From Chitinophagaceae bacterium (GTDB lineage: Bacteria; Bacteroidota; Bacteroidia; Chitinophagales; Chitinophagaceae): 38,601 bases of DNA. The first letter of the stretch is position 1. Each line of letters begins with the position of its first letter. The stretch covers positions 1 to 38,601 of the forward strand of contig JAIXOJ010000158.1 of the NCBI GenBank assembly GCA_027486835.1, written 5' to 3'. The position numbers and the translations under genes were made by a program. Positions 25,465-33,630 of this stretch are shown here, piece after piece. Below the pieces are notes generated by a model. It did no database searches, had not been told where the DNA came from, and was given only the letters and a program-made list of their open reading frames with translations.

Positions 25465-25887
25465 TGTGTGAAAACTGTACTAACTAAAGGGTATTTCTAA
25501 TAAAGTTTATTTGCTAAATCTGGTATTAACAAGTATTGAGCAAATCACACTCCTTATAGTATTAAGCCAAAATGTGCCTGTAAGCTTATTTGTTGAGGGA
25601 GGCGAAAAGGCAAACTGACATAGTTGTTTTTATGAGATGGGGAATCCAAGACCATATTGTCCATGCTTAGGTTTGATGGTACAATTGGCACGTTTTACTT
25701 ACACGAATGATAGCTGAACATCTACGAACGGCGTAGTAATGCCTTTGTGTTTTTTGGGTAGGCAAATACTCGTTTCGATGCCTTGGCAAATTTTTTTCTT
25801 CGGTAAAAAATGGGTGCATAAAAGTTTTTCTTTTTGCACCCTCGCTGAAATAGTAGAAATGCCCACTAACCTCTAACCCCTAAAACA
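25465..25887. other. intergenic region with one half repeat element
   Basis: Nothing gene-like is visible. The only recognisable item is the solo end of the GCATAAAAG element at 25816-25880, just before the next gene's stop. Confidence 0.5.
25816..25880. repeat. GCATAAAAG inverted-repeat element, copy C (one end only)
   Basis: GCATAAAAGTTTTTC (25816-25830) matches the left end of copies B and D, and the following TTTTTGCACCCTCGC resembles the core of copy D. No right end is found before the gene at 25888, so this is a truncated copy. Confidence 0.6.
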
Positions 25888-26541
25888 CTATTCTTCCAAT
25901 TCTGCCATCATAGCTGCTAGGTGTTCTAAATATTGGCCGTAGAGTTTTTTCAGATACCATTTGGTAAAATAATAAGTACCCATTGCCACAAACACTATGT
26001 ACAAAACAGTAACGGTCACAATTTGCCATAGGCTCGTAAACGGAGTGAGTAGTTTGTCAAAGGCAGGTATGTGTTTTCCGCTTTGACCTTCCTTAAAGCC
26101 TAGCGAAAATGCTAAAGCAAAGAAAATTGGCAGCAAACCCATTACAAACTGCATGTACCTTTTTACATACAGCTTCATGAGGGCATAAATCGTTTCTAGA
26201 TTCTTTTTCACAGGCAATGCGGTGCTGGACAATTTGCTGATTTTGCGTGCGAATAGAAATAACGGAAGAATTAACACCCAGCACAAGCCCAGCAATACGG
26301 CAAAATATACCCTTATGGACCAGATAGGTATGGAATATACCACAAAGGAAAATGGTACCAAAAAGCCAATGGTGATATACAGTTCAAGCCAAAGATTTCG
26401 CACCATCTTGTTGATGGGCGATTGGGGGTTAGATTTCAACAATTGCTGCAAAGCCGCTGGTGAAGCCGGAGGATCACTTGGGGCAAGAGCGGATTGGTCT
26501 TTTAATAAATTCTTTAAATCATCTAATTCCATAACAAGCAT
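25888..26541 (-). CDS. membrane protein partnered with the ECF sigma factor (possible anti-sigma)
   Basis: 217 residues. A hydrophilic N-terminus of about 50 residues (MELDDLKNLLKDQ and a Pro/Ser-rich linker) is followed by four predicted membrane helices in two pairs (about 50-105 and 130-200). It starts three bases after the stop of the sigma gene, so translation is probably coupled; the ATG at 26532 is an equally good start. Position and topology fit a regulator that holds the sigma factor at the membrane, but I see no zinc-binding anti-sigma motif. Anti-sigma function is inferred from context. Confidence 0.72.
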   Translation of the reverse strand: MLVMELDDLKNLLKDQSALAPSDPPASPAALQQLLKSNPQSPINKMVRNLWLELYITIGFLVPFSFVVYSIPIWSIRVYFAVLLGLCWVLILPLFLFARKISKLSSTALPVKKNLETIYALMKLYVKRYMQFVMGLLPIFFALAFSLGFKEGQSGKHIPAFDKLLTPFTSLWQIVTVTVLYIVFVAMGTYYFTKWYLKKLYGQYLEHLAAMMAELEE

Positions 26542-26544
26542 TAA

Positions 26545-27036
26545 TTAACCCTGATAATATTGTTGGGATTGTTCTTTCAATTTGAGCTTAATTCTGTTCA
26601 TTTTCACGGCAACATTATTGGCAGTAATGCCCAGCATCTGGCCAATATCTTGGTAGTTATAATCTTCTAAATACAGCATCACCAATGCCTTATCTATGTG
26701 CGAAAGCATGCCTATAGCCTTGTACATGGCCTGCATTTGTTCCTCTATCGTGCTTTTTTCTTCGGCTATTTCGGGTAAAGTAACACGCAGCTCTACATTG
26801 GCCGTGCGTTTGCCTTTTTTAAAAAATGTAAGTGCGGTATTAATGGCCACACGATAAAGCCAAGTGGAAAACAAGGCGGCTCCTTTAAAATTTCCAAAAG
26901 ACTTCCAAGCCTGCAAGGCTATTTCCTGAAATAAATCTGAACGATCTTCGGGAGTGTCCATGTACATACGGCAAACTTTAAACACAATTTGCTGGTGCTT
27001 AGCTAGTAAATCGATGAAGGCTTTTTCATCCTGCAT
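26545..27036 (-). CDS. ECF-type RNA polymerase sigma factor
   Basis: Sigma-70 family factor of the extracytoplasmic-function class, 163 residues. Region 2 (about 8-75) contains CRMYMDTPEDRSDLFQEIAL and AALFSTWLYRVAINTAL. Region 4 (about 105-158) contains DKALVMLYLEDYNYQDIGQM and a helix-turn-helix GITANNVAVKMNRIKLKLK. Regions 1 and 3 are absent as expected. It is followed immediately by a membrane protein, the usual order for a sigma/anti-sigma pair. Its upstream region is the CACAGAG-type repeat cluster. Confidence 0.93.
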   Translation of the reverse strand: MQDEKAFIDLLAKHQQIVFKVCRMYMDTPEDRSDLFQEIALQAWKSFGNFKGAALFSTWLYRVAINTALTFFKKGKRTANVELRVTLPEIAEEKSTIEEQMQAMYKAIGMLSHIDKALVMLYLEDYNYQDIGQMLGITANNVAVKMNRIKLKLKEQSQQYYQG

Positions 27037-27060
27037 AAATGAATGTTTACTTAATAATTA

Positions 27061-27300
27061 GCTGCCGTGGTTTATTACACTGTGAGCCACAGAAGGATAA
27101 TAACTCTGTGAATCTCTGTGTTTCTCCGTGAAATTCTTATTACTCACAGTGCCACGGAAGTTTCACAGAGAACCACGAAGGGTTAATAACTCCATGAAAC
27201 TCTGTGCCTCCTCTGTGTATCTCAGTGAAATTCTTATTATACAGAGAGCCACGGAGGTTAATAGCTCTATGTATCTCTATGAAATTACTCCACGTATATG
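27061..27300. repeat. cluster of CTCTGTG/CCACGGA-type repeats
   Basis: Variants of CTCTGTG, CACAGAG, CTCCGTG and CCACGGA recur more than ten times. A larger unit, AATAACTCTGTGAA ... GTGAAATTCTTATTA ... GCCACGGA, repeats about every 90 bp (starting near 27099 and 27185) with a third partial copy near 27259. It is non-coding; the frame at 27140-27346 merely translates it. Similar degenerate repeats are common between genes in several bacterial phyla. It separates the TraB/GumN gene from the sigma gene. Confidence 0.75.
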
Positions 27301-27395
27301 AGCAAAACAATTGCGAAAAAAGTGAACGAGAACAACTTGTTTGCACCCAAAGAATCTTTTATCCATATTGAGTAATATCCCTACTAGGAAGGTAA

Positions 27396-28268
27396 TTAGT
27401 ACATTACTGGTGTAACGGATAGTCCTGCCTTTCTCAAAAGGGCGATAACCCCAGACGTTCCCCCTAAATGCGCTGCACCCACAGCAATAAAACAGGGTTG
27501 TTCCTTCACTGCTTTAGCAATGAGGGGAATCCAATTGTTGTTTCTATTGTTTAAGAGCAACGCTTCATAATGGCCAAAATCAGCATCTTCTGTTGTCATT
27601 TTGTGTAGTTGTGCAATGTCTTTATCTAGGTACAACGACAGCATATCTGCGAAACTCTTCTTGGTGCTGTCAAGATTAAACAACAGATTCTTGAGCATCT
27701 GCGCTTGGGTGCTGTAAGGGATGGTGTCAAAAACCCGCATTTGGTACTCAATGGTTTCCAATCCTTTGAGTGGAATGTGCTTTTGCTTGGCCATTTCTTG
27801 AAATTTCTGCTCCCATCCTTCTGGTGCGCAACCCAATAAAGCGGGGAAGATGGCACTCATTAGCAACATTGGTTTGGCTTTTTGCATAACCGAAATAGGC
27901 ATTCCAGCCTTTGATTGAAAGATGGTGTTCATGCTATCAAAACTTGCTTTATCTACCAGATTAGCTAAGCTCTCATCGTTGTTCATGAGCATGTGCTGCA
28001 TGGCTTTTGCCATCATCTGGGGGTCGCCCATATCAATTTCTAGATACAATTGGCTGGCTTGTGCAAAGCATTGCTTGATAATCGTGTCTAGCTTTATTTG
28101 TTCGCCACACATCAGGTGTATGGTACCGAAGAGGTAGGATGGCTTTTTTATTCCTTTTCCGCTTATTTTCCAAAGCAATGATTTTTCGGTAGGTGCTTGT
28201 GCGTATGACCGCTGGCTGCTACACAGCAATATGGCTAGCAATAGAATGGTAAATTGTTTCATTTTCAA
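27396..28268 (-). CDS. TraB/GumN family protein, exported
   Basis: 290 residues with a signal peptide (KQFTILLLAILLCSS, likely cut after SYAQ). Family hallmarks are WKISGKGIKKPSYLFGTIHL near the start, YLEIDMGDP, and the closing block FIAVGAAHLGGTSGVIALLR. The GTIHL histidine and the GAAHLGG histidine are the conserved pair of the family, which is related to the TIKI/EreA-like fold and thought to be a metalloprotease or hydrolase. It probably acts in the periplasm. It lies downstream of thioredoxin but beyond a terminator, so it is likely its own unit. Confidence 0.88.
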   Translation of the reverse strand: MKMKQFTILLLAILLCSSQRSYAQAPTEKSLLWKISGKGIKKPSYLFGTIHLMCGEQIKLDTIIKQCFAQASQLYLEIDMGDPQMMAKAMQHMLMNNDESLANLVDKASFDSMNTIFQSKAGMPISVMQKAKPMLLMSAIFPALLGCAPEGWEQKFQEMAKQKHIPLKGLETIEYQMRVFDTIPYSTQAQMLKNLLFNLDSTKKSFADMLSLYLDKDIAQLHKMTTEDADFGHYEALLLNNRNNNWIPLIAKAVKEQPCFIAVGAAHLGGTSGVIALLRKAGLSVTPVMY

Positions 28269-28318
28269 ATAGTTTTAGCAGTTAGTAGCGGGCTATAACA
28301 GAATATTACAGTAGGCAC

Positions 28319-28367
28319 AAAAAAAGAGGTTTCTCCATCTGATCATCAGGGGGAAACCTCTTTTTTC
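28319..28367 (-). terminator. intrinsic terminator of trxA
   Basis: AAAAAGAGGTTTC (28321-28333) pairs with GAAACCTCTTTTT (28353-28365), with three further pairs towards the loop. On the minus strand it ends in TTTTTTGTGCC. It lies 17 bp after the trxA stop. Confidence 0.9.
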
Positions 28368-28383
28368 TTTGTGGGTATAATGC

Positions 28384-28701
28384 TTATATATGCTCTTGAA
28401 TTTTTTTATCCAAAACACTTTTAGGCACAGCACCAATTTGTTTGTCCACTACTTTACCACCTTTAATAAATAAAATAGCGGGGATGGAAGTGATACCGAA
28501 ATTCACACTAGTTTCTGGATTTACATCCACATTCACTTTTCCAATTTTTACTTTTCCAGCGTACTCCTTACTTAATTCTTCAATAACTGGACCGATTGCT
28601 CTACACGGGCCACACCATTCTGCCCAAAAATCTACTACAGTTAAAGTTGTGCTGTCAATTACTTCCGATTGAAAGTTAGCATCAGTTAATTCTAAAGCCA
28701 T
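28384..28701 (-). CDS. trxA: thioredoxin
   Basis: Small cytoplasmic disulfide reductase, 105 residues, normal length. The active site [13 protein letters not shown] has C30 and C33, and the cis-proline block is [14 protein letters not shown]. The sequence fits the housekeeping thioredoxin substrate of thioredoxin reductase. A single-gene unit is suggested by the candidate -7 box at 28767-28774 and the terminator right after the stop. Confidence 0.96.
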   Translation of the reverse strand: MALELTDANFQSEVIDSTTLTVVDFWAEWCGPCRAIGPVIEELSKEYAGKVKIGKVNVDVNPETSVNFGITSIPAILFIKGGKVVDKQIGAVPKSVLDKKIQEHI

Positions 28702-28766
28702 TTTTTTAATTTTTAATTTATAATTGAGATGATTCTCCGAATGAAAAAAAGTTGCTGGGGTGCGAT

Positions 28767-28774
28767 CAAATTTA
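28767..28774 (-). promoter_or_regulatory. candidate -7 box (TAAATTTG) for trxA
   Basis: An exact TAnnTTTG match 66 bases before the trxA ATG. No TTG at the usual distance upstream. Confidence 0.4.
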
Positions 28775-28891
28775 TACCCAAAAACTACTCTAGTGCAGTA
28801 TTGACTTAAATACCCCTAATTCCTGACGTAATTGCACTATTATCCTGACAAAACGGTGAAATATATTTGATAAAGTGCTTTGATCATCAGC

Positions 28892-29629
28892 CTAGAGGAA
28901 CAAAGCAGCTAATGTATAATCGGCTAACAAAATCAAAATACAAGTAACTACCACCGCCGATGTGCTGGCCCTGCCAATTTCTAACGAACCGCCTTTTACA
29001 TGATAACCATAATAAGCAGGAATACTGCAAATAATAAATGCGTAAGTATATGCCTTGTAAAGAGCAAAAGTGATGTTATAGAAATTGAGGTTCTGCCTCA
29101 ATCCTACGTCATATAAATCAGGGGCTAAAATACCAGACCAATCGCCCGCCATTTTTCCTCCCCAAATACCCAATACAGCAGAAATAACAATCAAGGCAGG
29201 AATTACCACCAAACCCGCTAAAATCTTGGGAAGTATCAAATAGCTTTTTGAGTTGATGCCCATGATTTCAAGCGCATCTATTTGTTCACTAATACGCATA
29301 TTGCCCAATTCGCTGGCAATTTTACTGCCTATTACACCTGCTAAAACAATACTTAAAACCGTTGTGGATAATTCGAGTATCATGCTATCTCTTACAATCT
29401 GTGCCACAGTGGTCATAGGTACCAAAGGGCTTACCAATTGATAGGCCGTTTGCACCGTAGATACAGCCCCCAAAAAAATAGAAATAATTACTACGATGGG
29501 TAAAGCCCCAAAGCCAATTTCCACACATTGGTGCATAAACTCTTTCCAATACATTTTTGTGTTTTCAGGCTTAGTAAACATGCCTTGCAACATCAGAAAA
29601 TAAGTACCAATATGCTCTATTAACGACAT
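28892..29629 (-). CDS. mlaE: MlaE/YrbE-type ABC transporter permease
   Basis: Integral inner-membrane permease of 245 residues from the MlaE family, which moves phospholipids between the inner and outer membranes with an MlaF ATPase and an MlaD/MCE substrate-binding protein. Family blocks are IVVIISIFLGAVSTVQTAYQ, SMILELSTTVLSIVLAGVIG and the conserved EQIDALEIMGINSKSYLILP followed by ILAGLVVIPALIV. Five or six helices are predicted. It is unusual that neither the ATPase nor the MCE gene is adjacent: trxA lies downstream and a VWA protein upstream. The partners must be elsewhere or just lost from this locus. Confidence 0.93.
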   Translation of the reverse strand: MSLIEHIGTYFLMLQGMFTKPENTKMYWKEFMHQCVEIGFGALPIVVIISIFLGAVSTVQTAYQLVSPLVPMTTVAQIVRDSMILELSTTVLSIVLAGVIGSKIASELGNMRISEQIDALEIMGINSKSYLILPKILAGLVVIPALIVISAVLGIWGGKMAGDWSGILAPDLYDVGLRQNLNFYNITFALYKAYTYAFIICSIPAYYGYHVKGGSLEIGRASTSAVVVTCILILLADYTLAALFL

Positions 29630-29761
29630 CTATTTTTTATTTAAAATGCACTAAAACAGGTTAAAAGTAAGGGATGGATACCGTTAAGTACAGTAGGAGT
29701 ACTAACCAGCGAAAGATTATAACAAGCCACTAGCATTCATTTCTATGTAAAGAGCTTCTTT

Positions 29762-31369
29762 TTACCAATCCTTTTCATTTACAGGGCTAGGGTCTTTTTT
29801 CTTCTGTTGCAATTCTTTTTGCAATCGCTTTTCCTCCTCATTCAGCAATTTCAAATATTGGTCTGCTTGCTTTTTCTTCATTTCATTAGGTGGTGGCGTC
29901 CCTTCGTTCTGCGGTTGAGCTTTGGGTTTTTCTTTCTTTTTCTGCAGCTGCTCCATCACTTTTTGCAAATTTTCTCTTGTTGCCTCATCCGTATTGTTGA
30001 GCAAAAGTGACTGTTTAAAAGAGGCCAAGGCTTTGTCCATTAATTGTTGCTTCACTTCTGCCAGTCCTTTGTTGTACCAAGCTTTTGCCTGAACAAAAGG
30101 ATCGGTGGTTGCGGCGGCTACTTGTTCCATTTGCTTAGCGGCTTCGCTATATTGTTCTTGCTTATACAAACTGTTGGCATGGTTAAATGCAGCCGTAATA
30201 TTTTTTGGATTTTTTGACAGCACTTTTTCGTATTCCGTTTGTGCCGTTTTGTATTCCCCTTTTTTGTACGATTCGTTTCCTTGCTGCAATTGCTGTTTAG
30301 TTGTCTGAGCGCATAGCGAACCCATTGTTCCAACAACCATCAGCAGCACCATGGCCAATGATTTTCTTATTTGAAAAGCGGTTTTCTTTTCACTGATAAA
30401 TACATCTGTTACCAATAAAAAGAGTGCGGCTGCCAAAAAAATAAAGTAATACACATCGTAATCCATGTAGCCTCCAGGACTCACGATGGCCTTTTTTTCC
30501 ATGCTGTTAAGGTTTGCCGCTACCGCTGCGCTCACGGTTGATATATCATCAAGTTTAAAATAATTGCCCCCAGTACTTTGAGCAAGACTTTCTAATAAAT
30601 GACTGTTTAAGGCCGAAACCACTGTTTTGCCATGAAGGTCTTTCTTGTAACTGTTAGTGCCAGATAAGGATATGGGCGATCCTCCCAATGAACCAACGCC
30701 AATAGTGTACAACACCACTCCATGGTTGGCCAGACTGCTGGTAATGGAGGTGGCTTTTGCATCATGGTCTTCACCATCGGTAATGAGTACGATGGCTTTG
30801 TACTTTTTTTCTTTCGTGTCTAAACTGTTGTTGCACAATTGCAACGCATCGCCTATAACCGTTCCTTGGTTACTGATTAATTCAGGTGCAGCATTACTTA
30901 CAAACATGTTTAGTGCAGCCGCGTCGGCGGTAATGGGCATTTGAAGAATGGCTCTTCCTGCAAATAGTACTAACCCAATTCTGTTTTGGTGCAACTGTGC
31001 CGATAGTTGATAAATAAATGCTTTCGCTTTGCCTAGTCTAGTTGGTTTTTCGTCCTCTGCCAACATACTGTTGCTAATGTCCACAGCAATCATCACATCT
31101 ATTCCAGCAGTTGTTTTGCCAGAGCCTTTTTTGGGTTTTCTTAGATTAGCAGCACTGAATACTAATAGACCAATTGCCACCAAAACGAGGATGATTTTCC
31201 ATTGATATCTGGTAGCGGAATAGGCAGGTGTTAGTTGTGCTACCAATTGTTGATTACCAAATTTGGCAGTTGTTTTTTGTTTCCATTTCAAAACCAACCA
31301 AAACAACACGACCAATGGCAACAGCATCAAAAGCCCAAAAAGCCATTCTATATCTTGAAATTCCAACAT
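29762..31369 (-). CDS. BatB-BatC-like fusion: VWA-domain membrane protein with TPR tail
   Basis: 535 residues in two parts. The first 340 are BatB-like: helices at about 8-27 and 57-74, a von Willebrand A domain with the MIDAS motif DISNS (D97, S99, S101) and LITDGED (D198), and a closing helix near 317-338. The second part starts with a basic-hydrophobic segment, RKSLAMVLLMVVGTMGSLCAQ, that looks like the signal peptide of a separate BatC. Tetratricopeptide repeats follow (about 365-480) and then a charged Lys/Glu/Gln tail. BatB and BatC are usually separate genes in the moxR-bat operon, linked to stress tolerance. Here moxR, DUF58, batA and batD are not adjacent. Confidence 0.87.
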   Translation of the reverse strand: MLEFQDIEWLFGLLMLLPLVVLFWLVLKWKQKTTAKFGNQQLVAQLTPAYSATRYQWKIILVLVAIGLLVFSAANLRKPKKGSGKTTAGIDVMIAVDISNSMLAEDEKPTRLGKAKAFIYQLSAQLHQNRIGLVLFAGRAILQMPITADAAALNMFVSNAAPELISNQGTVIGDALQLCNNSLDTKEKKYKAIVLITDGEDHDAKATSITSSLANHGVVLYTIGVGSLGGSPISLSGTNSYKKDLHGKTVVSALNSHLLESLAQSTGGNYFKLDDISTVSAAVAANLNSMEKKAIVSPGGYMDYDVYYFIFLAAALFLLVTDVFISEKKTAFQIRKSLAMVLLMVVGTMGSLCAQTTKQQLQQGNESYKKGEYKTAQTEYEKVLSKNPKNITAAFNHANSLYKQEQYSEAAKQMEQVAAATTDPFVQAKAWYNKGLAEVKQQLMDKALASFKQSLLLNNTDEATRENLQKVMEQLQKKKEKPKAQPQNEGTPPPNEMKKKQADQYLKLLNEEEKRLQKELQQKKKDPSPVNEKDW

Positions 31370-31505
31370 TGAAATAGTAATAGTGGTTAGGGATTAGTGT
31401 TCATTTGGTTAAGTATTCAATTAGTAAAAATAATCCCTGTAAGTAGATTAAAGTACACCCCTGTATCGAAAACGTAAAATTCAAAGGCTAAAATGAACCA
31501 GTAAC

Positions 31506-32348
31506 TTATCGTTTACCTTCAAAAAACTCTTCCTTCTTCAAAATGGTAGTCAGAATACTCTTTGATATGGTGGGCAAATCTTGCTTTGCATCTCCCTCAA
31601 TATTAATCACAAAAAAGTAAGGATGCCTGTTTTCTTCTATCCATCCCATAATCCATGCTAAGCCTTTGCCATTTTCCTTTAAGCCCCAGCCGGTGGTATA
31701 ACTCAATTTGTATTTGTCATTATCTGCCTGTACCATTTGTTTTTTAACAATGGTTTGGGTTCTTTTCTGGAAGTTTAATTGGTTGAAGTACAATCTTTTC
31801 ACCAATCCAAGCTGTTCATCCGCAGAAACACGCAGGGTATTGTTTAGCCAAAAGCTATCAATTGCACCAGTTATTTTTTTATTACCATACGGAATACTAT
31901 CAATCCAAAATTGCATAGTGTCCCTTCCAATGGAGCGAGCTACTTGCTGGAAATAGGGCAATGACCCCGCTTTAAATGCTTCAGCCATGCTCAGGTCTTT
32001 AAGCCATCCTAATGCAGTGTCTCCATTGGGCAGATGGTAGGTTTTGCCATCCCATTTGAAGATTGTTTTTTCGTTGACTATTCTGCCTGTTTCAATACCA
32101 ATCAGTGAATTAATCAGGTTAAAAGTGCTAGCAGGTGAATAGGTGCTGTCTTTATATCGACCAATATTATAAATGGAAAATTGTCCACTGCCATTTTCAA
32201 ACATGGCATAACAACCCTCTACCTTGGCACTGTCAAAAACAGATTTATAACTGTCTTGGATCGTAATATTATTGGGCGAACAGGCTGAGAAATTAAGGAC
32301 GAACAAGCATCCAAAAAGAAAATAAAAAGTTGTAGAAATTAATCGCAT
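31506..32348 (-). CDS. class D beta-lactamase homologue lacking both active-site lysines
   Basis: Predicted lipoprotein of 280 residues from the ATG at 32348 (the frame reaches a TTG at 32369), with the lipobox NFSAC and cysteine 23. The fold is recognisably that of OXA-type class D enzymes: PASTFNLINS (S74), SLPYFQQVARSIG (129-141), YGN (154-156), SFWLNNTLRVSADEQ and TTGWG followed by GLAWIMGWIE. Two key residues differ. The STFK lysine, which is carbamylated and acts as general base, is N77; the KTG lysine is T218. Both codons (AAC and ACC) are more than one base from lysine in sense. Serine and YGN remain. It is probably not a working beta-lactamase; a penicillin-binding, sensor or unrelated role is possible. 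Confidence 0.85.
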   Translation of the reverse strand: MRLISTTFYFLFGCLFVLNFSACSPNNITIQDSYKSVFDSAKVEGCYAMFENGSGQFSIYNIGRYKDSTYSPASTFNLINSLIGIETGRIVNEKTIFKWDGKTYHLPNGDTALGWLKDLSMAEAFKAGSLPYFQQVARSIGRDTMQFWIDSIPYGNKKITGAIDSFWLNNTLRVSADEQLGLVKRLYFNQLNFQKRTQTIVKKQMVQADNDKYKLSYTTGWGLKENGKGLAWIMGWIEENRHPYFFVINIEGDAKQDLPTISKSILTTILKKEEFFEGKR

Positions 32349-32610
32349 TGTATAATTTAATAAAAACAAAACTAACGGTTAAGGGATTAGGTATTTGAGG
32401 GAAATTAAGGTGACATATTTCGTTCTCTAAAGAGGGGTGGAAGCGATCTAACGAGAGCTGATGGAAACATAATGAATCATACAAACCCTTAGTAGCATAA
32501 AATCGTTCAAAAGAACACCACCAAATTTGCTAACTATTCGACATGTTCTAGTGAAGCCATAATAACTTCCCTCCAAATCAACTGAGCGTTTAGGCACGAA
32601 TAGTTTACAA

Positions 32611-32799
32611 AAATGATAGCAAGTTGTCTTTCTTATAAATAGCGCTTAATTTTAAAATTGATTTGGGTTATTCAACGATTTGTGCAATTGGAGCAAATGC
32701 GACTAATTTCATTGCTAATAGCATTCGACAGATCTAAACCGACATTCGAGCATTCGTGGCAATCACCCCAGTATGGCTTATTTCCCCACTGGCAATATC
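32611..32799 (+). repeat. dispersed repeat family R119, copy 3
   Basis: The core 32680-32799 matches 1029-1147 closely: TTGTGCAATTGGAGCAAATG, GCGACTAAT, CATTCGACA, CATTCGTGGCAATCACCCCA and ATGGCTTATTTC. Weaker similarity extends left to about 32611. As with copy 1 it stops within ten bases of a minus-strand stop codon. The rest of 32370-32610 has nothing recognisable. Confidence 0.72.
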
Positions 32800-32808
32800 A
32801 ACTATTAC

Positions 32809-33333
32809 TTATGAAACTTTATCCCCTTCAAAATAATCCGTTTTGTGTTTAAACAATACATTAAAGGTGGTTAAAGAACCATAAATCCTAGTGATGTATT
32901 GCTGCATATTTACCTTGTCTTCATCACTAAGTTTTTCATGGCTATTGATTCTTTGCTCTAAAACCCGCAATCTGTCCCGTAGCATCACTATTTTGTGAAA
33001 AAACACATCTATAGGCACTTCCTTTTCTTTTAGACCGCCACTACCCGGCTTCAATATAAGTACTCCTCCGGTCCATTTATCTCCTAGGGGTACTACCTCG
33101 TTCACATCGCTCCAGAGGCGCAAAATCCGCATCAGGGCATCTTCTGCTTCGCTAAAGCTTTCACTATACTCTGGTTCTATTCGTTCCACTATTTCCATAG
33201 TAAAATCTTTGTTTACCATCTTAATGCCTTTTTCGGTAAAGCAAACTTCATACACCCTTTTGTGCATCCGCACCACAACTCCCAACCCATAAGATGGATG
33301 AATAACCCTAGAACCTACGCCTAATAAATCCAT
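32809..33333 (-). CDS. small protein with N-terminal Tudor/CarD-like domain
   Basis: 174 residues. The first 50, beginning MDLLGVGSRVIHPSYGLGVV and ending DFTMEIVERI, form a small beta-barrel of the SH3/Tudor type seen in CarD-like proteins and UvrD C-termini, which bind RNA polymerase. The remainder is helical with no recognised motif, except a well-conserved-looking GDKWTGGVLILKPG block and a long helix pair near 110-150. It is probably a cytoplasmic nucleic-acid or polymerase-associated factor, but that is inferred from the N-terminal fold alone. It is divergent from ldhA with about 300 bp between. Confidence 0.6.
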   Translation of the reverse strand: MDLLGVGSRVIHPSYGLGVVVRMHKRVYEVCFTEKGIKMVNKDFTMEIVERIEPEYSESFSEAEDALMRILRLWSDVNEVVPLGDKWTGGVLILKPGSGGLKEKEVPIDVFFHKIVMLRDRLRVLEQRINSHEKLSDEDKVNMQQYITRIYGSLTTFNVLFKHKTDYFEGDKVS

Positions 33334-33630
33334 ATACGCTTACTTTTTTGTTTCTTTCTATACAATCAATGTTGCCAAAGAAAATGAAATTAAAGCTACT
33401 AACATCAACGGTTATTTTGCAACAGGCTCATTTGTTGCACCATGTCATAAGCCCATAATAGTTATTTTGAGGCAGGTCTAAGATGTGTGTTTACCTAACC
33501 CAACAAAGGGTTTTGTCAAAGCAATTAAAGCAATAGTCACCATTTTTCATTGTCTGTAAATGCTACCACTTACTTATATCAACACCACATTTGCTTTTCT
33601 TTATCACTTATTCAACTAGTTTAGCACACT

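Noticed and set aside
27140-27346. Minus-strand frame of 68 residues
   Set aside because: It lies wholly in the CTCTGTG/CCACGGA repeat cluster and has no independent support.
31506-32348. Annotating an active OXA beta-lactamase resistance gene
   Set aside because: Both catalytic-site lysines are replaced (N77 and T218), so a resistance function is not supported.
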